NCBI RefSeq assembly: GCF_000284295.1
Contig: NC_017093.1
Coordinates: 3,534,001-3,598,000, forward strand
DNA: 64,000 nt
Source of the DNA: Actinoplanes missouriensis 431
Lineage (GTDB): Bacteria > Actinomycetota > Actinomycetes > Mycobacteriales > Micromonosporaceae
Reading direction: 5' to 3'
Shown here: in pieces, positions 18,277 to 25,824 of the stretch
Position numbering within the stretch: position 1 is the stretch's first letter
Layout of the letters: each line of letters starts with the position of its first letter
Translations under genes and position numbers: made by a program
Notes under the pieces: model-generated
The model's database searches: none
Seen by the model: the letters and a program-made list of their open reading frames with translations, nothing else
Told to the model about the DNA's origin: nothing

Positions 18277-18708
18277 ATGACAACGCTTCGTGGATTCACC
18301 ACCGTCACCTTCTTCGCCGACGATCTGGACGCGGCCCGCGCCTGGTACACCTCGGTGTTCGAGCAGGAGCCGTACTTCGTGCGGGACGGGGCCTACCTGG
18401 AATGGCGGGTCGGCGACTACCAGCACGAGTTCGGCCTGCTGAACAGCGCGTACGCGCCGCACCGGCACACCGGGGAGGCCACCGGGGCGATCATCTACTG
18501 GGCGGTCGACGACGCCGAGGCGGCCTATCGGCGGCTGCTCGGGCTCGGCGCCACGCCGCACGACAAGCCGGTCGAGCGCGGCCCCGGATATGTCACCGCG
18601 TCGGTGCTCGACCCGTTCGGCAACATCCTCGGCGTCATGCGCAACCAGCATTACGACGACGTGCGGGCGCTGGCGTCACCCGAGCGACAGGATCAGCGTG
18701 GTCGCTGA
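18277..18708 (+). CDS. VOC-family (glyoxalase/bleomycin-resistance-like) protein
   Basis: A 143-residue single-domain protein of paired beta-alpha-beta-beta-beta modules: VTFFADDLDAARAWYTSVF and YFVRDGAYLEWRVGDYQHEFGLL, then IIYWAVDDAEAAYRRLLGLGA and TASVLDPFGNILGVMRN. Similar small VOC proteins bind a metal or a hydrophobic ligand; the substrate is not evident. ATG 18277 follows the WYL operator. Likely a stress or detoxification enzyme regulated by the divergent regulator. The 3-prime end overlaps the convergent DoxX gene by 33 bases. Confidence 0.88.
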   Translation: MTTLRGFTTVTFFADDLDAARAWYTSVFEQEPYFVRDGAYLEWRVGDYQHEFGLLNSAYAPHRHTGEATGAIIYWAVDDAEAAYRRLLGLGATPHDKPVERGPGYVTASVLDPFGNILGVMRNQHYDDVRALASPERQDQRGR

Positions 18709-19005
18709 CGCCGCCAGGAACACCACCCCGCCGACGATGTTGCGGGAGCCGACCCGCAGATGGGCGACGATCGCGCCGACGAAGTAGAGGACGAGGCCGG
18801 CGGCGGCGAGCCGGCCCAGCCACGGCACGGCGAGCCCGGCCAGCAGCCCGACCGTGCCGGCCGCCAGCAACAACCCCAGCACCGGTACGAAGCGGCGCGG
18901 GATGCCCTTCATGTCGGCCTGCGCCTTCGGGTACTCGTGACCGATCAGGTAGAAGACGGCGGCGCTGCCGGTGAGCAGCGCCGTGACGACGGTCATCGTT
19001 TCCAT
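18676..19005 (-). CDS. DoxX-family small membrane protein
   Basis: A 109-residue integral membrane protein with four hydrophobic helices (VVTALLTGSAAVFYLIG; FVPVLGLLLAAGTVGLLAGLA; LGRLAAAGLVLYFVGAIVAHL; IVGGVVFLAASATTLIL). The pattern, including RVGSRN between helices three and four, is that of DoxX/DoxX-like proteins, linked in other bacteria to redox stress. Start at ATG 19005 (METMTVV); ATG 18996 is an alternative. It converges on the VOC gene with a 33-base overlap. Role here unknown. Confidence 0.8.
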   Translation of the reverse strand: METMTVVTALLTGSAAVFYLIGHEYPKAQADMKGIPRRFVPVLGLLLAAGTVGLLAGLAVPWLGRLAAAGLVLYFVGAIVAHLRVGSRNIVGGVVFLAASATTLILSLG

Positions 19006-19205
19006 GCACAGTGGACGACACGACGCCCGGAAACGTGACAACTACCTCGATCGAGGGAAACAACGGTCGCCATCCCGGACATCCGCCCAGCTCATCGGCG
19101 TTCTCGTAAGGGTGTCGGCCGTTCGTCCGGGTGGCCGTGCGCAGGCGCGCGGCGAGACTACCGGCCGAGCGCGACGACAGGTCGCGGAGCCGGAAAGAGA
19201 CGGAC

Positions 19206-19562
19206 ATGTACTTCCAGAACGTCGCGGGCGGGAACGTGCACATCGGGCAGCAGATCGCCCACAACACCGGAACGGTCACGACCGGATCCGCCGGCCCTCT
19301 CGACCCTGAACTCGACCGCCTGCGGGCCGCGCTGCGCGAGGCAGGCCTGGACCGTGACGTGCGCGAGGAGGCCGAGCGGGAGATCGAGGCGGCCCGGACC
19401 GCCCTGGCCGGCGCCGACCTGGCCGGCACCGTTCTCGCCGGCCCTGACAAGAATCGGGCGATCCGGGCGTTGCGACGGCTCAGCGGAACCGTGGAGGGGT
19501 TCGCCGGTCTCGGCGCGCTCGCCGGGTCGGTCATCGCCGCCGTCGAAGGGTGGCCGGCGTGA
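19206..19562 (+). CDS. Small protein with N-terminal amyloid-signalling-like motif
   Basis: A 118-residue protein starting at ATG 19206 after GAAAGAGACGG. Residues 5-25 (NVAGGNVHIGQQIAHNTGTV) form a short Asn/Gly/Gln motif that recurs at the start of the next protein (NEADGDLHIGTQIGVLHHG). The rest is helical: an acidic amphipathic region (about 32-70, ELDRLRAALREAGLDRDVREE), then a basic stretch and a Gly/Ala-rich hydrophobic C-terminus (GFAGLGALAGSVIAAVEG) that could insert in a membrane. The HIGxQI core resembles RHIM-like bacterial amyloid signalling sequences by eye. It overlaps the next gene by 4 bases (GTGA), so the two are made together. Family not recognised; function inferred only from the shared motif. 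Confidence 0.8.
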   Translation: MYFQNVAGGNVHIGQQIAHNTGTVTTGSAGPLDPELDRLRAALREAGLDRDVREEAEREIEAARTALAGADLAGTVLAGPDKNRAIRALRRLSGTVEGFAGLGALAGSVIAAVEGWPA

Positions 19563-21628
19563 CCGCGTTCACCAACGAGGCCGACGGTGACCTGCACATC
19601 GGCACACAGATCGGTGTCCTGCACCACGGCGCCACCATCTACCAGACCGCGCCGGCCGCCGCTCCCGCCGAGAAACTGCAGGTGGCGGTGAACTACCTGC
19701 GCGGCGGCTCGCCCCGGGAGGCGGAACGGCGGATCTCCGCGCTGGTCTTCGAGGACGGGCTCAGCTCCGCCGAGGTCGCGTACCACTGGGTGCTGTCGGT
19801 GCTCAGCGGACGGTCCCTGACCAGCCTCAGCGGCGCCGAGATGCACCAGCTGGACCAGGCGTTCACGATGTCCGAGCGGCATCCGAGCGGCCGGTGGTGG
19901 CGCTGCGTCGAAACGATCCGGATGCTGGTGAACGCGCTGCTCATGGTCGGTCCGGACGGCCAGCCCCCGCCGCAGGCCCTCGGCCGGGCGCTGCAGGCCT
20001 ACGCGACGCTGCCCGACGACGACCGCCAGGACATCGAGCGGCATCTGACGCTCACGCTCTCCGGGGTTGCGCAGGACCACATCGAGGACCTCAACGCCGA
20101 CCACGTGCGCCGGGCCCGGACGGCCGGGGACCGTGCGGTACGCGTACCCAAGTTCTTCGAGCCCGACCCGGCCGAACCGATCGCCAAGATCTCGCGTCCG
20201 GCGCCGGCCGAGTCGACGTGGCTGCCGCTGGCCGGCGGCGGCGCGCTGCTGCTGGTCGGCGCGGTCACGCTGGTCCAGGCCGCCGGCACCCGCAGCATCG
20301 TCGCCGCCGTCGCGGTGTTCGTGCTGCTCGTGGCCGGTGGTTACGCGGTGGTCCGGCACGGCCTGGACCGCGCGTTCCTGCGCAGCCGGCTCGCCGCGAA
20401 GGAGGACGAGTTCCAGACCGGGCGGCGTCCCGCGTACACCGGACCCGGCGGCAACGCGCTGAGCGCCGGCTTCACCGCCACGATCGCCACCGTCGTCGAC
20501 CAGGCGTTCGTGAACGCGCAGCCCCGTGAGCACCAGATGCGCGACGCGTTCTGGCGCGACACCACCGGCTTGCGCATCGCACTGCAGGGAGACCTGATCG
20601 ATCTGTACGGTGTCCGCGGCATCCGGCCCGAGGCGATCCGGTGGCTGGCAGCGCACCACGCCGAGGACATCGCAGGCCGCTGGCGCGACGGCAGCCTGGA
20701 CGACTTCCGCCGCCGGTACCGTCCCGCCGCCATGTCTCCGGCCTTCCTCGGTGGCCTTGCCGCGCTGGCCGGGGCCGGGCTCGTCGTCCTCCTCTCCGCG
20801 ACCGCGATGACCGCGTGCGCGCTGGTGGTGGCCGCTCCGCTGCTCTGGTTCGGCGGCCGCCTCGCCCATCGCGGCGGCCTGGCCCTCTACGGCGAACGCC
20901 GCCGGATCGCCCTCGACACCGCCGAGTTCCAGGAGCGTTACCACGCCGAATGCCTCGCCTACGACAGGTGGGTCGGCTGGCTGGCGGACCGTCCCACCGA
21001 CGTGGAGATGGGCAACTGGCTGGCGCTGGACCTGGCGCACTGGAAGCGCGGCGTGATGGCCGACTACCGCCTCTCCAACCGTGACCTCCTCACCCACCTG
21101 ACCCTCACCGAGGCCGCGCCGCGCAGCCGCCGCGCCCGTGACGTGGGCGGCCCGTTCCGGCACTCGGCCTACACCGTCCTGCTGTTCCTGCTCACCGAGG
21201 GCGGCGTCCGCCAGGTGCAGACCCGCCTCGACTTCGTGACGGGCGCCTTCTCCGGCGAGCGGCGCACGACGTTCCGCTACGACGCGATCGGCTCGGTCCG
21301 GGTCACGGAGGTAGGCCTCCGCGTCGACGACCAGAAACTGGTCTCCCGTCAGGCATTCCAGCTCTCCCTGAACAACGGCGAACGCATCCGCGTCCTCCTC
21401 GACGACTTCGCCGACGAGCCCGTCGACGACTACCGCGAGAGCGCCGACCACCTGGCCCGCCTGGCGTCGGACGCGGCCGGAGTCACCAGCGCCACCCACA
21501 TCCTGGAGGCGGTGGCGGCGGAGGGCCGGGAGTGGATCGCCTTGGAGCGCCAGCGCTTGCACCGCCGCCTGCCCCGCCAGCAACCCCCCATGCCGTCCCC
21601 GGTCACCTATCCCGGCCTGTCCGGCTGA
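19559..21628 (+). CDS. Four-helix membrane protein with the same N-terminal motif as its partner
   Basis: A 689-residue protein. GTG 19559 overlaps the previous stop and has GAAGGG eight bases upstream; GTG 19550 is an alternative. Residues 6-26 carry the shared motif (HIGTQI at about 13-18). A soluble helical region (about 38-215) follows with EAERRISALVFEDGLSS, then two membrane helices (about 222-265), a soluble segment with RDTTGLRIALQGDLIDLYG, two more helices (about 393-437), and a C-terminal region with FRYDAIGSVRVTEVGLRV and LNNGERIRVLLDDF, a beta-rich module that could be PH-like. I do not recognise a catalytic motif. Motif sharing and membrane topology suggest an effector or receptor triggered by motif assembly. 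Confidence 0.8.
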   Translation: MTAFTNEADGDLHIGTQIGVLHHGATIYQTAPAAAPAEKLQVAVNYLRGGSPREAERRISALVFEDGLSSAEVAYHWVLSVLSGRSLTSLSGAEMHQLDQAFTMSERHPSGRWWRCVETIRMLVNALLMVGPDGQPPPQALGRALQAYATLPDDDRQDIERHLTLTLSGVAQDHIEDLNADHVRRARTAGDRAVRVPKFFEPDPAEPIAKISRPAPAESTWLPLAGGGALLLVGAVTLVQAAGTRSIVAAVAVFVLLVAGGYAVVRHGLDRAFLRSRLAAKEDEFQTGRRPAYTGPGGNALSAGFTATIATVVDQAFVNAQPREHQMRDAFWRDTTGLRIALQGDLIDLYGVRGIRPEAIRWLAAHHAEDIAGRWRDGSLDDFRRRYRPAAMSPAFLGGLAALAGAGLVVLLSATAMTACALVVAAPLLWFGGRLAHRGGLALYGERRRIALDTAEFQERYHAECLAYDRWVGWLADRPTDVEMGNWLALDLAHWKRGVMADYRLSNRDLLTHLTLTEAAPRSRRARDVGGPFRHSAYTVLLFLLTEGGVRQVQTRLDFVTGAFSGERRTTFRYDAIGSVRVTEVGLRVDDQKLVSRQAFQLSLNNGERIRVLLDDFADEPVDDYRESADHLARLASDAAGVTSATHILEAVAAEGREWIALERQRLHRRLPRQQPPMPSPVTYPGLSG

Positions 21629-21676
21629 CCGCGCGGGCTTGACCCTCGACCCGCTCGAGCCCTTAACGTCCCCGTC

Positions 21677-22099
21677 ATGCACACCGTGGAGACCTTGGAA
21701 CCGATCGTGCGCGCCTCCTGGGACGCCGACACCTGCGACCCGCACGACCTGCCGTGGCGCCCGGACAACCCGGAGCGCGGCCAGTGCGGGGTGACCGCCC
21801 TGGTCCTGCACGACCTGCTCGGCGGAGACCTGATCCTGGGCGAGGTCTTCGAGGACGGTCGCAAGGTCGGCCACCACTGGTGGAACCGGCTGCCGGACGG
21901 CCGCGAGGTAGACCTGACAGCGGCCCAGTTCCACCCCACCGAGACCGTGACGGCCGGCCGGGTCCAGCACCGTCCACCGGGCCCGCCGCGGAGGTGCCGC
22001 GCTCAGTACGAACTGCTGAGCAGCCGGGTGGCACGCCACGTGAACCCCGCCGCCGGGGGAGGGGCCGATCACATTGCGCCCGGGGAGGCCCGTGGGTGA
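21677..22099 (+). CDS. YunG-like protein
   Basis: A 140-residue protein resembling the YunG family: VRASWDADTCDP, NPERGQCGVTALVLHDLLGGDLILGEV, GHHWWNRLPDGREVDLTAAQF and a closing QYELLSSRV. The conserved Cys in GQCGVTA, His in GHHWWN and Asp in EVDLT recall the Cys-His-Asp arrangement of papain-like folds, but catalysis has not been shown to my knowledge. The C-terminal 25 residues (ARHVNPAAGGGADHIAPGEARG) are unlike the family and may reflect a shifted stop. It lies 48 bases after the motif-bearing membrane protein gene and just before the HEAT protein. Confidence 0.75.
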   Translation: MHTVETLEPIVRASWDADTCDPHDLPWRPDNPERGQCGVTALVLHDLLGGDLILGEVFEDGRKVGHHWWNRLPDGREVDLTAAQFHPTETVTAGRVQHRPPGPPRRCRAQYELLSSRVARHVNPAAGGGADHIAPGEARG

Positions 22100-23984
22100 G
22101 GATCGGGCTCATGACGAACGGAAAGGGCGCCACGCGCCGCACAGTGTGAACGGCCCCGCGGCGGTTGCGCCGCCGGGCGACCATGGCTGGCTGGACGCGG
22201 CCATCCTGTCGGGTGATGTCCTGATCCCCGGCAGCGACGGGCGATCTCGTGTCTTCGCCGAGGTCGGAGCCGACCGGGACGGGCCGGTGACCCGTCACCT
22301 GCTGACTTTTGCGGCCGACGACCGTACGTCGGTGCGGCGGACGGTCTTCGCGTTGCTCGAGCACCTGTTCTTCCAGAGATCGGGCCCGCCCTCGGTGGCC
22401 GGCGCCGCCGAGGCGGCCCTCACCGATGTGGACCCGCAGGTGCGGCGGACCGCGGCGGCACTGCTGGTCTCCACCGCTGACCCGGACCGGGCCGCGGCGG
22501 CGCTGCACGCCTGCTCCGAACCGGTCGCGCGGATCGCCCTCGTGGACGCCTTGACCAGGCCCGCGAGCACCCGGCCTCGACCCGATCTGAACCGCTTGCG
22601 ATCGGATCCCGTGCCGGCCGTCCGGCTCCTGGCCAACGTCGCTCTCTTCAGCGGGGACGACCCGGCGGCGTGGACCCGGCTGGACACGGCGGTCCGCGCC
22701 GACCTCGATGCCTCGGCGGGCGTTCTCGACGCGTCCGGGTCTGTTCTCCGGCTGACCGCGGGGGAGCGGTGGGCGCGAGTGCTGACCGGTTTCGATCGGG
22801 AGGGGGACTGCTACGGCTGGGTGCGGCGGCTCACGGATTCTGCCGAGAAAGCACAGGTCAGGCGCGAAGGCGTACGTATGGCGGTCGAGGCGATGCGCCA
22901 GTGGCGTGCGGCACCCACCCGGCTCGCGCCCGTGCTGACCGCTTGCTTGAAAGAAGACCCTTCCGAGGTGCGGTCGTCGGCACTGCGCGCTGTGGCCGCG
23001 TCCCTGACCGCGTCCCGGCTGGCCGCCGACGATCTCGCCGCGACGCTGGACGACCCGGAGCTCGGCGCCCCGGCCGCCGTCGGACTCGGCAGCACCGGCG
23101 ACCACCGCGCGGTCCCGCACCTGGTCCGTCTCGTGCTGACCGAGGGCTCGCGCTCCGGTGACGCGCTTGCCGGCCGCGAGGAGGCTCGCCTGGCGAAAGC
23201 GTTCCGGGCGGTCGCCCGCGCCGGCGCCGACCCGCGGGCGCCGGTGGCCGCGGCCCGGCAGATCCTGGCGGAGCAGCCGGATCCGTGTGCGGTGGCCCTG
23301 CCGATGAGCGTGCTCGCCGCGTTCGGTCCGGCCGCGGCCTCCGCTGTGCCGGAGCTCATCGCCATGATCAGGGTGCTCGGGAACGACACACCGGGCTGCG
23401 TCTTCGACGTCCTCGGGCGGATCGGTCCCGCGGCCGAGCCCGCGGTTCCGCTGCTGCGGCAGCACTCGACGCAGAGTGCCGCGCTCGCTCTGCTCCGGAT
23501 CACCTCGGACCGGGCGGTGGCCGACCGATACCTCGCCGGCCGTCCGGAGGAGCTTCGCCACGGCCACGTCGCGGCGGAACTGCTGACCTGGCTGGCCGGG
23601 CACGGCGGGCTCACCACGCGCCAGCACCGGCAGCTGCGGAGCCTGTTCCGGCGTCCCGGTTTCGGGCAGGTGGAGTCGGCCGGCGCGGTGTGGCTCCACG
23701 AAGGCCCCGCGGCGGCGGCCGAGCTGCTGGAGGTCCTCACGGGTTACCTGTCCGACGACATGCGCGGACCCGAGGCGCTACGCGTACTCACCGCGATGGG
23801 ACCGCACGCGCTGCCGATCATCGACCGGCTGGACCGGTCCACCGCGTCCCGGCGTCGAGCCGGCTTCGACATCGGTGACTGGGATGCCGAGATGCGCGCG
23901 GACGAGATGCTGCTCGCCGCCAGCCTCGACGCCCGCGAACGCATCGCCGGCGATCGCCGGAAGGCTGTCACGGAGTCCGGGTGA
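22092..23984 (+). CDS. HEAT-repeat protein
   Basis: About 630 residues of helical repeats. Typical units are TSVRRTVFALLEHLFF, PQVRRTAAALLVSTA, SEVRSSALRAVAASLTA, ELGAPAAVGLGSTGDHRAVPHLVRLVL, AAASAVPELIAMIRVLG and AAEPAVPLLRQHS, all matching HEAT/PBS-lyase-like repeats that form curved scaffolds for protein binding. The start is uncertain: GTG 22092 follows GGGGAGG closely, while GTG 22146 would begin just before the folded part. No catalytic domain is seen. Partner unknown; such proteins are common beside conflict-related or signalling genes. Confidence 0.75.
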   Translation: MGEDRAHDERKGRHAPHSVNGPAAVAPPGDHGWLDAAILSGDVLIPGSDGRSRVFAEVGADRDGPVTRHLLTFAADDRTSVRRTVFALLEHLFFQRSGPPSVAGAAEAALTDVDPQVRRTAAALLVSTADPDRAAAALHACSEPVARIALVDALTRPASTRPRPDLNRLRSDPVPAVRLLANVALFSGDDPAAWTRLDTAVRADLDASAGVLDASGSVLRLTAGERWARVLTGFDREGDCYGWVRRLTDSAEKAQVRREGVRMAVEAMRQWRAAPTRLAPVLTACLKEDPSEVRSSALRAVAASLTASRLAADDLAATLDDPELGAPAAVGLGSTGDHRAVPHLVRLVLTEGSRSGDALAGREEARLAKAFRAVARAGADPRAPVAAARQILAEQPDPCAVALPMSVLAAFGPAAASAVPELIAMIRVLGNDTPGCVFDVLGRIGPAAEPAVPLLRQHSTQSAALALLRITSDRAVADRYLAGRPEELRHGHVAAELLTWLAGHGGLTTRQHRQLRSLFRRPGFGQVESAGAVWLHEGPAAAAELLEVLTGYLSDDMRGPEALRVLTAMGPHALPIIDRLDRSTASRRRAGFDIGDWDAEMRADEMLLAASLDARERIAGDRRKAVTESG

Positions 23985-24214
23985 TCGGCGATTGAGGCAG
24001 CGCATCCGGCCACCGCGGCGAGGACCGGCTGGGTGGATCGGCCGTCACTGCACACGGCCCGGATCGGCGGTGCAGGTGTACCACCCCCGCTCCGACACCT
24101 GGTCCCGCGGCCGGCGCCGCCCGAGCCGCGGGCCGAAGCGGGAGCGGTCACCCTGCGCAGCCGACCGGGCGCCGGGCCCGCGCCGGGGTCGCAGCGGGTG
24201 CCGTGGCACTCCGC

Positions 24215-24616
24215 TCAACCGGCATCAGCGACGAGCTCCACCTCGAAGCCGGCCGCGTTCTCCAGATAGGCCGCATACGTCCCCGGTCCGCCCGCATGCG
24301 GATGCCGGTCCGGGAACAGCAGCGTCCACCCGTGCCCCGCCGCCTCGGCGACGACCGCGTCCACCTCCGCCGGGGAGCCCGCCCACAACGCCAGATGATT
24401 CAACCCGGTACGCATCCGGTCGTGGCCGCCGCGGACATGGTCCGGCCCCGATTCGATGACGATGTACGCGTCCCCGTTCACCCAGCTGCACCCGGTGTCC
24501 CACCTGCTCCCCACGGTGTAGCCGAGCCGGCCCAGCAGCCACGCCCACGACCCGTCGTCCGCAAGCCACAATTCCAGGTGGTGCAACCGTCCACGCTCGC
24601 GCACAGCGACGAACAT
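24215..24616 (-). CDS. VOC-family protein (glyoxalase-like)
   Basis: A 133-residue protein: RLHHLELWLADDGSWAWLLGRLGYT, AYIVIESGP, then GLNHLALWAGSPAEVDAVVAEAAGHGW and YAAYLENAAGFEVELVAD. The His residues in HHLELW and NHLALW and the Glu in FEVELV are the usual metal ligands of VOC enzymes, so metal binding is likely intact. Substrate unknown. Start at ATG 24616; longer frames run into the promoter of the divergent gene. The 230 bases between the HEAT gene and this one show nothing I can name. Confidence 0.85.
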   Translation of the reverse strand: MFVAVRERGRLHHLELWLADDGSWAWLLGRLGYTVGSRWDTGCSWVNGDAYIVIESGPDHVRGGHDRMRTGLNHLALWAGSPAEVDAVVAEAAGHGWTLLFPDRHPHAGGPGTYAAYLENAAGFEVELVADAG

Positions 24617-24712
24617 AAAAGCGAAGTGGCTGACCCGGAACTGCCGGAACGGACGCGCCTGCCACCCGATCGTGGAATCGACGGTGATCAGCGGAAACTG
24701 CAGGGTAGTGCG

Positions 24713-25381
24713 GTGACCAATCAGCAGCCCAGCTGGCAACCCGGCTGGCAGCAGCCCGCCGCCCCCCAGCCGCCCGCGAAGAAGCGCTCCCCGTGGAAAC
24801 TCATCGGCGGAATCACCGCGGGCGTCCTCGTCCTGTGCTGCGGCGGGTTCACCGCTCTCGGCGCTCTCGTCGACGGCCCGGAGCAGAAGAAGGCCGCCGG
24901 CGCGGTCGCCGGCACCCTCGAACCCGTGGCCGGGCCGGAGGCCAGTGACCCGGAGACCGAGCCGGTCGCCGCGGGCGCGTCATCGAGCGCCGGCCCGTCC
25001 CCGTCGGAGGCCGTCAGTTCCCCGCAGGCCGGTTCGACGACGAGGACCCCGGAGGCCCAGCCCACCGCGACGCGGGCGACGAAGGAGCCCACGACGAAGC
25101 CGGCGACGGGAAACCCGACGACGAAGCCGACCACGCGGAAACCGTCGACGAAGCCGACGACCCGGAAGCCCTCGACGAAGCCGGCGACCCCGAAGCCGAC
25201 CACGAAGAAGCCGGACCCGGAGCCCGAGCCGACGTTCGAGGAACCCGAGCCCGAGCCGGAAACGGTCTACTACAAGAACTGCACGGCGGTCCGCAAGGCC
25301 GGCGCCGCGCCGATCCGCCGCGGCGACCCCGGATACGCCCGCCACCTCGACCGCGACGGGGACGGCGTCGGCTGCGAGTAG
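24713..25381 (+). CDS. Membrane-anchored protein with excalibur calcium-binding domain
   Basis: A 222-residue protein starting at GTG 24713. A short Gln/Pro-rich cytoplasmic segment is followed by one membrane helix (about 28-48, LIGGITAGVLVLCCGGFTALGAL), then a long low-complexity Thr/Pro/Lys linker (about 100-175) of repeated KPTTRKPSTKP-type units, an acidic DPEPEPTFEEPEPEPE spacer, and a C-terminal excalibur domain (YYKNCTAVRKAGAAPIRRGDPGYARHLDRDGDGVGCE) with the DxDxDG calcium loop and two cysteines. The linker could cross the cell wall and display the domain outside. Known excalibur domains occur on secreted nucleases and wall proteins. Confidence 0.9.
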   Translation: MTNQQPSWQPGWQQPAAPQPPAKKRSPWKLIGGITAGVLVLCCGGFTALGALVDGPEQKKAAGAVAGTLEPVAGPEASDPETEPVAAGASSSAGPSPSEAVSSPQAGSTTRTPEAQPTATRATKEPTTKPATGNPTTKPTTRKPSTKPTTRKPSTKPATPKPTTKKPDPEPEPTFEEPEPEPETVYYKNCTAVRKAGAAPIRRGDPGYARHLDRDGDGVGCE

Positions 25382-25400
25382 GTAGCCCTCCCGGCAGAGC

Positions 25401-25420
25401 CCGGCCGCGATGGCGGCCGG
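25401..25420. terminator. Hairpin terminator after the excalibur gene
   Basis: CCGGCCGC, four bases, GCGGCCGG, a perfect 8-bp stem starting 20 bases after the stop codon. Confidence 0.65.
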
Positions 25421-25539
25421 CTCACCGACGCGCGGCGATCACCACCCCACCAGTGAAAGCACAGCAAACGTACAGCTCAGAGCTCGACATCACCCCGTAC
25501 CGTTGATGGTCCCCCCAGCGGAGCAAGGAGATGATCGCA

Positions 25540-25824
25540 GTGGGAATGATGAAGCGGTTCGTGCTCTCGATGGTGGCGTCCAGGCTGCACCGCGCGTCGC
25601 AGAAACGGCACAACCCGGCCGTCGACGGCCTGCTGCGCGAGGTGAACCACCGCATCGCGCGCAGTCAGGGCCATGGCTATCACCCGGGTTACGGTCACCC
25701 GGGTTACGGTCACCCCAGCTACGGGCAACCCGGCTACGGTCATCACGGCCACTACCGGCACCACGGGCATTACCGCCACCGCGGGCCGGGCCACCACGGT
25801 CATTACCGCCGCAGGTTCTGGTGA
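25540..25824 (+). CDS. Small Gly/Tyr/His-repeat protein
   Basis: A 94-residue basic protein. GTG 25540 sits nine bases after AAGGAG; ATG 25531 directly abuts that site and is less likely. The N-terminal half (MMKRFVLSMVASRLHRASQKRH) is an amphipathic basic helix; the C-terminal half is built of (H/Q)PGYGHPGYG pentapeptide-like repeats and HHGHYRHHGHYRHRG units, ending RRRFW. Such composition suggests metal or nucleic-acid/membrane binding, or a phase-separating peptide. I do not recognise a family. The end overlaps the convergent peptidase gene by 22 bases. Confidence 0.65.
   Translation: MGMMKRFVLSMVASRLHRASQKRHNPAVDGLLREVNHRIARSQGHGYHPGYGHPGYGHPSYGQPGYGHHGHYRHHGHYRHRGPGHHGHYRRRFW

Noticed and set aside
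18635..22072. A 1145-residue frame on the minus strand across the VOC, DoxX and motif-protein genes
   Set aside because: It is an artefact of high GC third positions: the amino-acid sequence is Gly/Arg/Ala/Val-rich with no family features, and it runs antisense to well-supported genes.
24203..24712. An upstream extension of the excalibur protein by 170 residues
   Set aside because: It reads antisense through the VOC gene and carries no domain; GTG 24713 with the basic/hydrophobic N-terminus is the true start.
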